Source: Caenimonas soli
GTDB taxonomy: Bacteria > Pseudomonadota > Gammaproteobacteria > Burkholderiales > Burkholderiaceae_C
DNA length: 64,000 nucleotides
Assembly (NCBI RefSeq): GCF_013155545.1
Contig: NZ_JABJVV010000005.1
Coordinates: 186,001 to 250,000 of the forward strand
Direction: 5' to 3'
This document shows positions 9,025 to 16,637 of the stretch, piece by piece. Below the pieces are notes generated by a model that did no database searches, was not told the DNA's origin, and saw only the letters and a program-made list of their open reading frames with translations. Both the position numbers and the translations under genes were made by a program. How positions within the stretch are numbered: position 1 is the stretch's first letter; each line of letters begins with the position of its first letter.

Positions 9025-9697
9025 CCAGCTGCAGGCGTTGCCGGCCTTCGCGCTGAAGCTCCACGCCCTCGGCAGCCGCGAGCGCAGCGACGTCGCTCCA
9101 TTCCAGGCGCCGGTAGCCGGCCTCGGCGGAGAACCCCTCGTCCCCTTGGGTCGGCCGCACCGTGAGCGTCACCACCAGCGCGGCAGGACTCGGCTCAGCC
9201 GACAGCACCAGATCCGCCGGTGCTGGATTTTCATCCGTGGCATGGATCATGGCCGCGGTCAGCACGTTGCGGACGGCAGAGCGCCTGACCTCGCCGGGAA
9301 CCGCCGGCACCTCGCTGCGCAATGCGTAGCCCCGGAAGGTCAGGCTGGTGGCCAGCAGGCCCAGGCATTCGCGCACGCCCTCGCTGGCCGTGGTCAGCAT
9401 CTCTTCTTCCGGCGCCAGCCAGGTGACAACGTCCAGGCAGGAATTGAGCGCCGCCCGCGCGAAGCCATTGATCTTGTGCGCGCTCTCGTGCACATCCGCG
9501 AGGTCCGGCTCGGGGGCTCGCAAACGCCTCTCCATCACCTCATAGATCATGCCGATGGGTTGAAGGTTGACCACCAGGTGATGCCGCATCGAGGGTGCCA
9601 GGCGGCGCAGCAGGGCGTAGCGCGCCGCTTCCGCCAAGCCGGCCGCGCCTTGCGCAGGCGCCGGCTCTTGCACTTTGGGCGCGCTCGAAGTCATCAT
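9002..9697 (-). CDS. Degenerate histidine-kinase-like protein
   Basis: A 231-residue soluble protein. Residues about 25-75 resemble a histidine kinase dimerisation helix pair (LLRRLAPSMRHHLVVNLQPIGMIYEVMERRL), with a histidine where the phospho-acceptor would lie. The C-terminal part loosely resembles a GHKL ATPase domain, but I see no clear N, G1 or G2 box, so it may be inactive or regulatory. A promoter with a perfect TTGACA -35 lies at 9703-9730. Transcription would therefore begin almost at the ATG at 9697 (MMTSS), which rules out the longer frame from 9736. No response regulator is adjacent. Confidence 0.62.
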   Translation of the reverse strand: MMTSSAPKVQEPAPAQGAAGLAEAARYALLRRLAPSMRHHLVVNLQPIGMIYEVMERRLRAPEPDLADVHESAHKINGFARAALNSCLDVVTWLAPEEEMLTTASEGVRECLGLLATSLTFRGYALRSEVPAVPGEVRRSAVRNVLTAAMIHATDENPAPADLVLSAEPSPAALVVTLTVRPTQGDEGFSAEAGYRRLEWSDVAALAAAEGVELQREGRQRLQLAIPWAKA

Positions 9698-9702
9698 GCA
9701 AG

Positions 9703-9730
9703 AGTATTTCACGCCGCAACGGCTTGTCAA
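9703..9730 (-). promoter_or_regulatory. Sigma-70 promoter next to the start codon
   Basis: On the minus strand TTGACA (9730-9725) and AATACT (9708-9703) are separated by 16 bases. The predicted start lies about 6-7 bases past the -10, at or just before ATG 9697. This implies a leaderless or near-leaderless transcript. Confidence 0.55.
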
Positions 9731-9757
9731 CTTCAATAGCGCTACCGCTTCGTACGC

Positions 9758-10885
9758 TCATCGGCATAGCCCAGCGAAGCGGTCTTGCGGCTTGCAGGCG
9801 CCGCTGGCGGGCACCCCGTTGGATCCTTGCACCTGGCACTGGCTCAAACGATCCTTCACTCTTACGGAATACTGCCACCCTACGGCCAGTGGAGGCAAAG
9901 GCGAACCTGGCTTCCAACTAAGGGTCTTCCACTTCGGATGGCCTTTGCTCTGGAGGTCATTGAACTTCTCGCAAAACTGACCGGCCATAGTGGTGATGAA
10001 CTTGTTGCGATCTTCCTTGATGAAGTTGGCCGTGATCAGGTACGAATCAACGGCGAGCGAGGGCAGGGCGGCGTCAACGATATTCAATGATGGGTAGCTG
10101 GACTTCTGGATCTCCGCCCTCCTGTAGTCCTGCAAAACCTTGGCTGACGTGCCATGCGCCGGATCGAACTTCAGGAGCCTCAAGTTCGGCGGTACATTCG
10201 TTTCGAGCAACTTGAGAGGCTGGCCGCCAACAAGCACAAGCACATCGATCTTGGGAAAGCTCGCGTAAAAATTCGGGTCACTTAGTACCATCAATGCCGA
10301 CCGCCGCGTTTTAGTTCCTTCATCGTCGCCCGTAACCGTGGGATTGATGAAAGGAGCCACGACGGTCGGCCGCTCATTGAACATCTTGCTGTAGATGTTC
10401 AGGGCGGTGAGATAAGTCCCGCTCTTCTCGGCATCCATCCAGATCCGCCTACCCTGGATCTGGTGAATGAATTCAAGCGGGCTGTCTTTATTCACCAGGA
10501 AATGGATCTCCTCTCTGTACAGCGGCATGAAGACCCTGAGATGCGCCAGGAGCTTGCCGTACTGCCGCCTTGTTTCCGGGGGCACGTCGCGGCTGTCGCG
10601 CAAGTACACAAAAGCGGCGTAAACATCCGACTGAACAATCGCCAGGCTAACTCCTTCCGTCTGGCTCATGTCCTCTACGTTCGCCCAGGATCCCTTGGAA
10701 TCCCGCACTTCCAGCGCCGGGGAAACGAACTCTTTGAGGTTGTTGCCTATCTGGAAATAGGTGCCCGTCTTCCCACCCGTCACGATGACTTCCGCATGCG
10801 CGCCGGCCACCGCCACCGCTGCGAACACAAGCACACCTTTCATCAAATCAAGCCACAAGTGGGCCGTTCGGGTCATTGCTCGCAT
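9758..10885 (-). CDS. TAXI-family TRAP-type solute-binding protein
   Basis: A 375-residue periplasmic protein. The signal peptide ends near AHA at residue 31, and the mature protein opens EVIVTGGKTGTYFQIGNNL, the typical glycine-rich start of TAXI binding proteins. Start ATG 10885 has AGAGGA six bases upstream. No TRAP permease (DctQM fusion) gene is near, so it is an orphan receptor. It is the last gene of a compact three-gene unit with a zinc-ribbon membrane protein and a 500-residue protein, which suggests a role other than ordinary uptake. That is inference. Confidence 0.85.
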   Translation of the reverse strand: MRAMTRTAHLWLDLMKGVLVFAAVAVAGAHAEVIVTGGKTGTYFQIGNNLKEFVSPALEVRDSKGSWANVEDMSQTEGVSLAIVQSDVYAAFVYLRDSRDVPPETRRQYGKLLAHLRVFMPLYREEIHFLVNKDSPLEFIHQIQGRRIWMDAEKSGTYLTALNIYSKMFNERPTVVAPFINPTVTGDDEGTKTRRSALMVLSDPNFYASFPKIDVLVLVGGQPLKLLETNVPPNLRLLKFDPAHGTSAKVLQDYRRAEIQKSSYPSLNIVDAALPSLAVDSYLITANFIKEDRNKFITTMAGQFCEKFNDLQSKGHPKWKTLSWKPGSPLPPLAVGWQYSVRVKDRLSQCQVQGSNGVPASGACKPQDRFAGLCR

Positions 10886-10910
10886 GGCGTATCCTCTCTT
10901 TGAAAAAAAC

Positions 10911-11399
10911 TCACTGTTGCGATTTGCACAACCCTGCCTTCTCGTGCGCTACGGAGCACGGCGGCCTGCTTGATCGCGGCGGGACTGCGCTCTCGCTGCG
11001 CAGCGGCATCGATGGCGCTTGTGCTGCGCCCATCACCGCGCTCCGCGTTGGTGGGGGCGCGATACCTGCGGTAGATACTGGCGGATGAGCTGACGCTTCC
11101 TCGCTGGTCCTGGGTGCAAGAAGCTTGGGCACGATCCATAAAAGAAGCAACGCGGCGACGCCAGCTATGACGCTCTTGAACAGAAGCGCCCAGGGCAGTT
11201 CGCCACTCGGCATTTCCAGGGTCCTTTGTGCACTTGCCACAACTTCATCACGTTGGGGAAGATCGTCGGGCTCCTGGCTGATCGTCGCGAAGCTGGGCTT
11301 GCGTCCGCAATAGGGACAGTAGGCCACCAAGCCGAACCACGGCTGAAGGCAATAGCCACACAGGTTCTCACCCCGCGCCGACTGAGCCCATTTATTCAT
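10911..11399 (-). CDS. Zinc-ribbon single-pass membrane protein
   Basis: A 162-residue protein. An N-terminal zinc ribbon with two CxxC knuckles (C14/C17 and C28/C31) is followed by an acidic linker, one membrane helix at about residues 71-95, and a proline/serine-rich tail of about 65 residues ending with two cysteines. The start ATG 11399 overlaps the TAA of the upstream 500-residue gene by eight bases, so the two are coupled. The ribbon is probably cytoplasmic and the tail periplasmic. No named family is recognised. Confidence 0.72.
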   Translation of the reverse strand: MNKWAQSARGENLCGYCLQPWFGLVAYCPYCGRKPSFATISQEPDDLPQRDEVVASAQRTLEMPSGELPWALLFKSVIAGVAALLLLWIVPKLLAPRTSEEASAHPPVSTAGIAPPPTRSAVMGAAQAPSMPLRSESAVPPRSSRPPCSVAHEKAGLCKSQQ

Positions 11400-12894
11400 C
11401 TGGACGTTCAATCCGGCTCTCCAGTTTCCAGCCATATGCCTGCGCGAGCTCGGGGTGGTACACCCACAAATGAGCGTCGTAGACGAACAGCGAGGTCAGC
11501 CACGGCCTTGCGACGCTCAAAGTTCCGAACAGCGCGTCGGCGCGGTTTTCTGCCTGCAGTTGCAGCACAGCACGGTGTCTTTCTTGATCGGACTCGAGCA
11601 GAGCGAGGACCCCCTGGGGTGCATCGATCCGTAGTCCGACTACCGCGTGCTCAAGCTCGGATTCGAGAAGCGGCACAACGATCGTTGAAGACGTCCCATC
11701 GGAAACATGTTCGGGCTGCATCCAGGGATCGCCCTCGATCCGTTGCTCGTTCTTGTAGCTGACGTGCCCTGTGCACAGCCGCGGCGCATCGATGGCCGCC
11801 CTCTCGGGGAACAGCTTGCCCATTTGCACGTACTCGAGCGACTCGTCTTGGCCTCTCCAACATTGCTGCCAGAAGAATCCGAAAAGCAATGGGCAGCCCA
11901 ACGAGAACGTCGGCCTCAGCCCATCGGGCCAGGCGATCCATTCAGCCTTTTTCTTGCCGGTTTGATCCAGGCGAACAATGAGCTGTCCCTCCTCGCTTGG
12001 CCAGATCACATGATGGGGATCGAAAACCGGCGCTTCATAGCCATTTTTTGGAGCGAGGACGCTTGTTGGCAAGACGATTGGTTCGGCCGCCCCCGGGGGT
12101 TTGCCGACGAGGTTGACAGCACCATTCTTGCCAAGCACCGGCAGCCAAACTTCGCCCGCCCATGCAACCGGGCCTCCGAGCGCAGGGCCTTCTCCGAAAT
12201 ACTCTACTGCGTACGACAAACCGATCAGGGTCGGTGTTACCACCGCTAATCCGATAGCAGTCGGGAAGTACAACGTTGCGCCGCGGACTCCCTCGACAAC
12301 TTCCATGCGCCATCCGCGGAAATTCTTCAGGCCCTGCGCCAGGATTCCGCCGGCCGGGCGCTCAAGCGGGCTCCAGATTTTCGATTCGGGCAGGAGTACG
12401 AGGAGCTTGCCCTGCTCCGGCTCTATGGCCATCAAAGTGGATGAGGCCACATCGAACTTGTCGACCAGGAAACGATAATGCCCCGGCGGTAAGGCTGGCA
12501 AGGTTCTGTCCGGGTCAAGGCGCCCGTTCGATCGTGCCAAGGTCAGCTGCGCAGGTGTTTGTCTCAGGCCTCTGGTTGGAGGCCTGGTCATGTCGGAGAG
12601 CGCGGGTGCACCAAAGGGCGGAACCCATGGCGAGTCCAGGCACGTGACCGGATCCTGTAGTGGAGTGCCGGTTTGCGGTGAGTAATTGAAGTCGGATGGA
12701 AACCACTGGCCAGTGGAAATATCTCTCCTGGCGCCGATCATCCGCCCGACGTCTTGAGTCGAGAGCTTTACGTTGACGGCAGTTCCATTGGGGGACGCGG
12801 CAAGGTGCCACGTCTCAGAATCTGGATCGCGGTACCACGTACCCGAGCGGAGCTGCCAGCTCTCGGTGTGCTCTTCCACAACTAAGCTCCTCAT
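11392..12894 (-). CDS. Unrecognised 500-residue protein
   Basis: A 500-residue protein rich in W, G and P, with many short hydrophobic strands and no signal peptide or convincing membrane helix. The pattern would suit a beta-propeller or other all-beta fold, but no repeat is clear and I know no family for it. It heads a three-gene unit with the zinc-ribbon membrane protein and the TAXI binding protein. An inverted repeat, TACGGGA/TCCCGTA, lies 63-82 bases upstream of its start. Confidence 0.72.
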   Translation of the reverse strand: MRSLVVEEHTESWQLRSGTWYRDPDSETWHLAASPNGTAVNVKLSTQDVGRMIGARRDISTGQWFPSDFNYSPQTGTPLQDPVTCLDSPWVPPFGAPALSDMTRPPTRGLRQTPAQLTLARSNGRLDPDRTLPALPPGHYRFLVDKFDVASSTLMAIEPEQGKLLVLLPESKIWSPLERPAGGILAQGLKNFRGWRMEVVEGVRGATLYFPTAIGLAVVTPTLIGLSYAVEYFGEGPALGGPVAWAGEVWLPVLGKNGAVNLVGKPPGAAEPIVLPTSVLAPKNGYEAPVFDPHHVIWPSEEGQLIVRLDQTGKKKAEWIAWPDGLRPTFSLGCPLLFGFFWQQCWRGQDESLEYVQMGKLFPERAAIDAPRLCTGHVSYKNEQRIEGDPWMQPEHVSDGTSSTIVVPLLESELEHAVVGLRIDAPQGVLALLESDQERHRAVLQLQAENRADALFGTLSVARPWLTSLFVYDAHLWVYHPELAQAYGWKLESRIERPDE

Positions 12895-12956
12895 CGTCGA
12901 CCTCTACTACATCAAAGGGCCGCTAGGTAATTAGACGGGAATAGAGCGGAAACCAG

Positions 12957-12976
12957 TACGGGATAAACGTCCCGTA
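12957..12976. promoter_or_regulatory. Perfect 7-bp inverted repeat, probable operator
   Basis: TACGGGA (12957-12963) and TCCCGTA (12970-12976) flank a six-base spacer. The site is 63-82 bases upstream of the 500-residue gene on the minus strand, a natural operator position. On the plus strand it is followed by TTTG only, so it is a poor terminator for that direction. The rest of the 12895-13105 gap holds nothing I recognise. Confidence 0.45.
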
Positions 12977-13105
12977 TTTGTCCTGGGGTAGTTGGAACTT
13001 TCGTCCCTGGTCCGGGCCTTGGCTCTGGAGAACGGAGAGCCAACGCCGCGCTGGATTTCCGAGGGCCTAGCTCAGCGGGGCACGATTCAAGTCGATACCG
13101 GCATC

Positions 13106-14488
13106 TCAGATAATCCGAGAGAACCGTGCGCGCGTGCGATCGGCCTGCAGGTAGCGGTCGAACACCATGGCGATGGCGCGCACCAGAAACCAGCCAGGGG
13201 CTGTCACCTGGATGCCCGACTCGTCCAGCGTCACCAAACCCTGGTCGGCTAGTTCGCGCAGCTGTTCCAGTTCACCCGCGAAGTAGCGCCGGAAATCAAT
13301 CAGCCAGGCCTGCTCCATGGCCTCGAATAGCACCTCGCCCTGGCACATCAGCGCCATGATCACCGCGCGGCGCGCCAGATCGTCGCGGCTGAGCGCCAGG
13401 CCGCGGACCACCGGCAGCCGGCCCTGGTCGAGGTGGTCGCAGTACTCCGCCATCGTCTTCGCGTTCTGGCTGTAGGTCGCGCCGATACGGCCGATGGCCG
13501 AGACCCCCAGGCCGATCAGGTCGCAATCGGGCTGGGTGCTATAGCCCTGGAAATTGCGATGCAGGCGCCCCTGGCGCTTGGCGACCGCCAGCGCGTCATT
13601 GGGCAGCGCGAAATGGTCCATGCCAATGTAGTCGTAGCCCTCCTCCTTGAACGCCGCCAGCGCTTGCGACAGCATGGCCATCTTGGCGGCGGCGGCCGGC
13701 AACTCCGCCGGCACGATGCGGCGCTGCGGCTTGAAGCGTTCCGGCAAATGGGCATAGCCGTAGAGCGCGATCCGGTCGGGGTGCAGTTGGCGCACCTGCT
13801 CCAGCGTTCGCGCGAACGTCTCAGGGGTTTGCAGCGGCAAGCCGTAGATCAGGTCCACGTTGATCGAATCGAAGCCGATCTCGCGGGCCTGGGCCATCAG
13901 TTCGAACACCTGCTCCGCCGGCTGGATGCGATGCACGGCCTTCTGGACTTCCGGGTCGAAATCCTGCACGCCGAAGCTGATCCGATTGAAGCCCAGTTCC
14001 GCCAACACCGCCAGCCGCTTGCCGTTCACGGTCCGCGGATCGATCTCTATCGAATGCTCGCCGCCGGGCGCAAGGGCGAAGCTGCGCCGCAACATGGCGA
14101 TCAGCTCGCGCAACTCGTCATCGGAAAGAAACGTGGGCGTGCCGCCACCTAAGTGCAACTGGGTTACGGTCTGGCCCAAACCAAGTTCGGCTACGTGCAA
14201 GTCCACTTCGCGCGAGAGCAAGCGTAGGTAAACCGCACCGCGCTCGTGGTGTTTGGTGATGATCTTGTTGCAGGCGCAGTAGTAGCACAGCGATTCGCAA
14301 AACGGGATGTGAACGTACAGCGACAGCGGCGAGGCCAGGAGCGCAGGACCGGCCTTTCGCTGCGCCAGGGCGCCACCGTAGTCAGCGGCGGTGAACGCCT
14401 CGACGAACCGGTCGGCTGTCGGGTAGGAGGTATAGCGCGGCCCCGGGATATCGAAGCGGCTCATCAAATCGGGTGAAACTGGAATCAT
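13106..14488 (-). CDS. hemN: Oxygen-independent coproporphyrinogen III oxidase
   Basis: Decarboxylates coproporphyrinogen III to protoporphyrinogen IX without oxygen, using radical SAM chemistry. The 460-residue length is standard. The radical SAM cluster motif CxxxCxxC is at C64, C68, C71 (FCESLCYYC), followed by LHLGGGTPTFLS. The start ATG 14488 was chosen from the family N-terminus (RFDIPGPRYTSYPTADRF); its ribosome binding site is weak. A perfect FNR box at 14544-14557 is centred 62 bases upstream of the start, which fits class II activation from a start at about 14509. Confidence 0.96.
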   Translation of the reverse strand: MIPVSPDLMSRFDIPGPRYTSYPTADRFVEAFTAADYGGALAQRKAGPALLASPLSLYVHIPFCESLCYYCACNKIITKHHERGAVYLRLLSREVDLHVAELGLGQTVTQLHLGGGTPTFLSDDELRELIAMLRRSFALAPGGEHSIEIDPRTVNGKRLAVLAELGFNRISFGVQDFDPEVQKAVHRIQPAEQVFELMAQAREIGFDSINVDLIYGLPLQTPETFARTLEQVRQLHPDRIALYGYAHLPERFKPQRRIVPAELPAAAAKMAMLSQALAAFKEEGYDYIGMDHFALPNDALAVAKRQGRLHRNFQGYSTQPDCDLIGLGVSAIGRIGATYSQNAKTMAEYCDHLDQGRLPVVRGLALSRDDLARRAVIMALMCQGEVLFEAMEQAWLIDFRRYFAGELEQLRELADQGLVTLDESGIQVTAPGWFLVRAIAMVFDRYLQADRTRARFSRII

Positions 14489-14543
14489 CGCGGGCCTGGG
14501 AGGGTGTAAGCGTTGACTGTGCGACGACCGGAGGCGCTGCCGC

Positions 14544-14557
14544 TTGATCTGGATCAA
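14544..14557. promoter_or_regulatory. FNR/ANR box upstream of hemN and fnr
   Basis: TTGATCTGGATCAA is a perfect match to TTGAT-N4-ATCAA. It lies between divergent hemN and fnr. Placed at -41.5 it would give a hemN transcript with a 21-base leader. A second, weaker site, TTGACCCAGATCAG, follows at 14585-14598, nearer to fnr, and may serve autoregulation. Confidence 0.85.
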
Positions 14558-14628
14558 GCGCGCCGGGCTCACGATGCCCACAATTTGACCCAGATCAGAA
14601 ACGCGCAGGTACACCACGGAAGACCCCG

Positions 14629-15402
14629 GTGCAGTCACGAGTCCTCAAGCCCCATCAATCCGGCGATGCGCCGGCGCTCGAGCCGAACACCCTCAAGGTA
14701 GCGTGCTCCAACTGCAATTTACGCGAGCTGTGCATGCCCATCGGCCTTAGCGCCGCAGAGGTGGAGCGCCTGGACGCGATCGTCTCGGCGCGGCGCAAGG
14801 TCAAGCGCGGCGCCGCCCTGTTCCGCAGTGGCCAGCGCTTCGAATCCCTCTACGCGATCCGCACTGGCTTTTTCAAGACCTGCATGGCATCTGCCGACGG
14901 CCGAGACCATGTGACCGGTTTCCAGATGGCCGGCGAAATCGTCGGCCTGGACGGGATCGTGAACGAGCGCCACACCTGCGATGCGGTGGCGCTGGAGGAC
15001 GCTGAGGTCTGCGTCATGCCGTTCGACCGTGTCGGCGAGCTCTCGCGTGAAATCAACGCGTTGCAGCATCACGTCCATCGCGTACTGAGCCGCGAGATCG
15101 TCCGCGAGCACAGCGTGATGCTGCTGCTAGGCACCATGCGCGCCGAGGAGCGGCTTGCCGCGTTCCTGCTGAACCTGGTGCAGCGGCTGCACGCGCGAGG
15201 GTTTTCGCGAACGGAGCTGGTGCTGCGAATGACGCGCGAAGAGATGGGCAGCTATCTCGGGCTCAAGCTCGAAACCGTCAGCCGGACATTTTCCCGGTTT
15301 GCCGAGCTGGGTCTGGTGGAAGTGCGGCAGCGTCACCTCCGCATCCTGGATCTGCAAGCGCTCCAGAGAATCGTCGACAACCCGCAATCCAGCGGGCACT
15401 GA
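14629..15402 (+). CDS. fnr: FNR/ANR-type oxygen-sensing transcription factor
   Basis: A Crp-family regulator that binds DNA when its [4Fe-4S] cluster is intact. The 257 residues include the cluster cysteines C26, C29, C35 (CSNCNLRELC) and C117 (RHTCDA). The C-terminal helix-turn-helix EEMGSYLGLKLETVSRTFSRF has the E..SR recognition pattern of FNR. The start is a GTG at 14629 with GGAAGA at 14618-14623. It sits beside hemN and upstream of several genes with matching boxes, so it is the likely regulator of this island. Confidence 0.95.
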   Translation: MQSRVLKPHQSGDAPALEPNTLKVACSNCNLRELCMPIGLSAAEVERLDAIVSARRKVKRGAALFRSGQRFESLYAIRTGFFKTCMASADGRDHVTGFQMAGEIVGLDGIVNERHTCDAVALEDAEVCVMPFDRVGELSREINALQHHVHRVLSREIVREHSVMLLLGTMRAEERLAAFLLNLVQRLHARGFSRTELVLRMTREEMGSYLGLKLETVSRTFSRFAELGLVEVRQRHLRILDLQALQRIVDNPQSSGH

Positions 15403-15459
15403 ACCAGAGATATTGGGCCGCCGGGCCGACGCCATGCTCCGCGGCGCAGGCACGGATGA

Positions 15460-15473
15460 TTGATGTGGATCAA
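15460..15473. promoter_or_regulatory. FNR box upstream of the DksA-like gene
   Basis: TTGATGTGGATCAA matches TTGAT-N4-ATCAA perfectly. Its centre is 59.5 bases before ATG 15526. At -41.5 transcription would start near 15508, leaving an 18-base leader with GAGG at 15517-15520. Confidence 0.8.
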
Positions 15474-15525
15474 CGACTGCGGCTGGTTTGCAATCCACAC
15501 TGACCTCCTCCGAAATGAGGTTCAT

Positions 15526-15933
15526 ATGAAGACATTCGACATCAGCATGGCTCCCCACTTTGAAAAGCTCCTTTCCCTGCGTGAACGCGAGCTGTGTGCC
15601 GTGCTGGGTGCGCGTGACGCACTGGCGATCGCCACCGCTGACGACGGGCGCGGCGTGACGGACTTCAAGGACATGGCGAGCGTGCAAAGCCTAGCGGCTG
15701 TGGATGAAGCCCAGGCGGAGCAGGCGGGCCATGAACTGGAACAGGTACTGGCCGCCCGCCGCCGCCTCAAGGACCATGTGTACGGGAACTGCCTGGACTG
15801 CGGCCAGGAGATCGACCTGGGGCGGCTGGCCGCGATGCCCGCCACGTCTTACTGCACCGAATGCCAGGCGGTGCACGAACCGATGGCCCGAGGCGGCTCG
15901 CGCCGAACCCAGAGGCTTTCGTTGATGTCTTGA
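15526..15933 (+). CDS. DksA/TraR-type C4 zinc-finger protein
   Basis: A 135-residue small regulator related to DksA and TraR. A long N-terminal helix pair is followed by a C4 zinc finger at C89, C92, C110, C113 (NCLDCGQ...YCTECQ). Proteins of this type bind the secondary channel of RNA polymerase; whether this one does is inferred. The start ATG 15526 follows GAGG closely; an earlier frame start at 15460 lies in the FNR box. Placement under that box suggests transcriptional tuning under low oxygen. Confidence 0.88.
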   Translation: MKTFDISMAPHFEKLLSLRERELCAVLGARDALAIATADDGRGVTDFKDMASVQSLAAVDEAQAEQAGHELEQVLAARRRLKDHVYGNCLDCGQEIDLGRLAAMPATSYCTECQAVHEPMARGGSRRTQRLSLMS

Positions 15934-15937
15934 TGCA

Positions 15938-16489
15938 TCAGATGTACCCGATAGGCGGCGGCACGTGCCGCAGATGCAGGGCGATACCCAGCGCTGCCAG
16001 GTGGTTGCCGTCGCGCCCGAGGATCTGCTGGGCCAGGGGCAAGAATTCCTGCTCCTCGAACCGGGCATGGGCCGTGTAGGCGGATACCAGCTCCGCCAGG
16101 CTTTCGGTGTCGAGCTCAGCGGCTCTCGCGCTTGCAGCGAGCTTGACGCCAGGCTTGACTCTTTTCCACAGCGCTTCGATCGTCCGGTGTTCGCTGGTGA
16201 GGCGTTGGACCATGGCTTGCACGAGATCGCTCTCGGGGCCGGCCGCTGCGCTGCGCTGCACCGCGACGAACAGCTCGCTTTCCTCGTCGGCGTGATGCTC
16301 GAGTATCGAATCCTCGAACAGCGCAAGCGTGGCTGCGGCGACGCGGCGTGCACGCTCGGCGGCGCGAACGAGCGCGGGCAATTCGGCGAAAGTCGCGAGC
16401 CCCGAGAGGATTCCCACGTGGCACCGGGAAAAACCGGCGATGGGCGTGTCAGGCTCGACTTGGATTTGAACTGCTGAACTGTCGGTCAT
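15938..16489 (-). CDS. Hemerythrin-like cation-binding protein
   Basis: A 183-residue helical protein with the hemerythrin HHE pattern: SRCHVGILSGL, EHHADEESELF, LTSEHRTIEALW and HARFEEQEFLPLA carry the histidine and acidic ligands of a di-iron site. Such proteins bind oxygen or nitric oxide or assist iron-sulfur repair. The start ATG 16489 has AAGGG upstream. It is convergent with the DksA-like gene (four bases apart) and divergent from narK1. The FNR box at 16546-16559 sits at about -41.5 for a start near 16511. Confidence 0.86.
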   Translation of the reverse strand: MTDSSAVQIQVEPDTPIAGFSRCHVGILSGLATFAELPALVRAAERARRVAAATLALFEDSILEHHADEESELFVAVQRSAAAGPESDLVQAMVQRLTSEHRTIEALWKRVKPGVKLAASARAAELDTESLAELVSAYTAHARFEEQEFLPLAQQILGRDGNHLAALGIALHLRHVPPPIGYI

Positions 16490-16545
16490 GGGGTTCGGCC
16501 CTTGGAGATGACGCTTCAATGTAGGCCCAACGTCGGCACACGAAC

Positions 16546-16559
16546 TTGATATTTGTCAA
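16546..16559. promoter_or_regulatory. FNR/DNR box shared by hemerythrin and narK1
   Basis: TTGATATTTGTCAA fits TTGAT-N4-(A/G)TCAA. It lies between the divergent genes. Placed at -41.5 in each direction it would give starts near 16511 (hemerythrin, 22-base leader) and 16594 (narK1, 44-base leader), so one site could activate both. Confidence 0.75.
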
Positions 16560-16637
16560 CGCATCGTCGATGCCCCGAACCTAAGCTCCAACCATCGCCC
16601 CATCCACAGCGGTGGCACCAACCAGGGAGCAAAGCCA

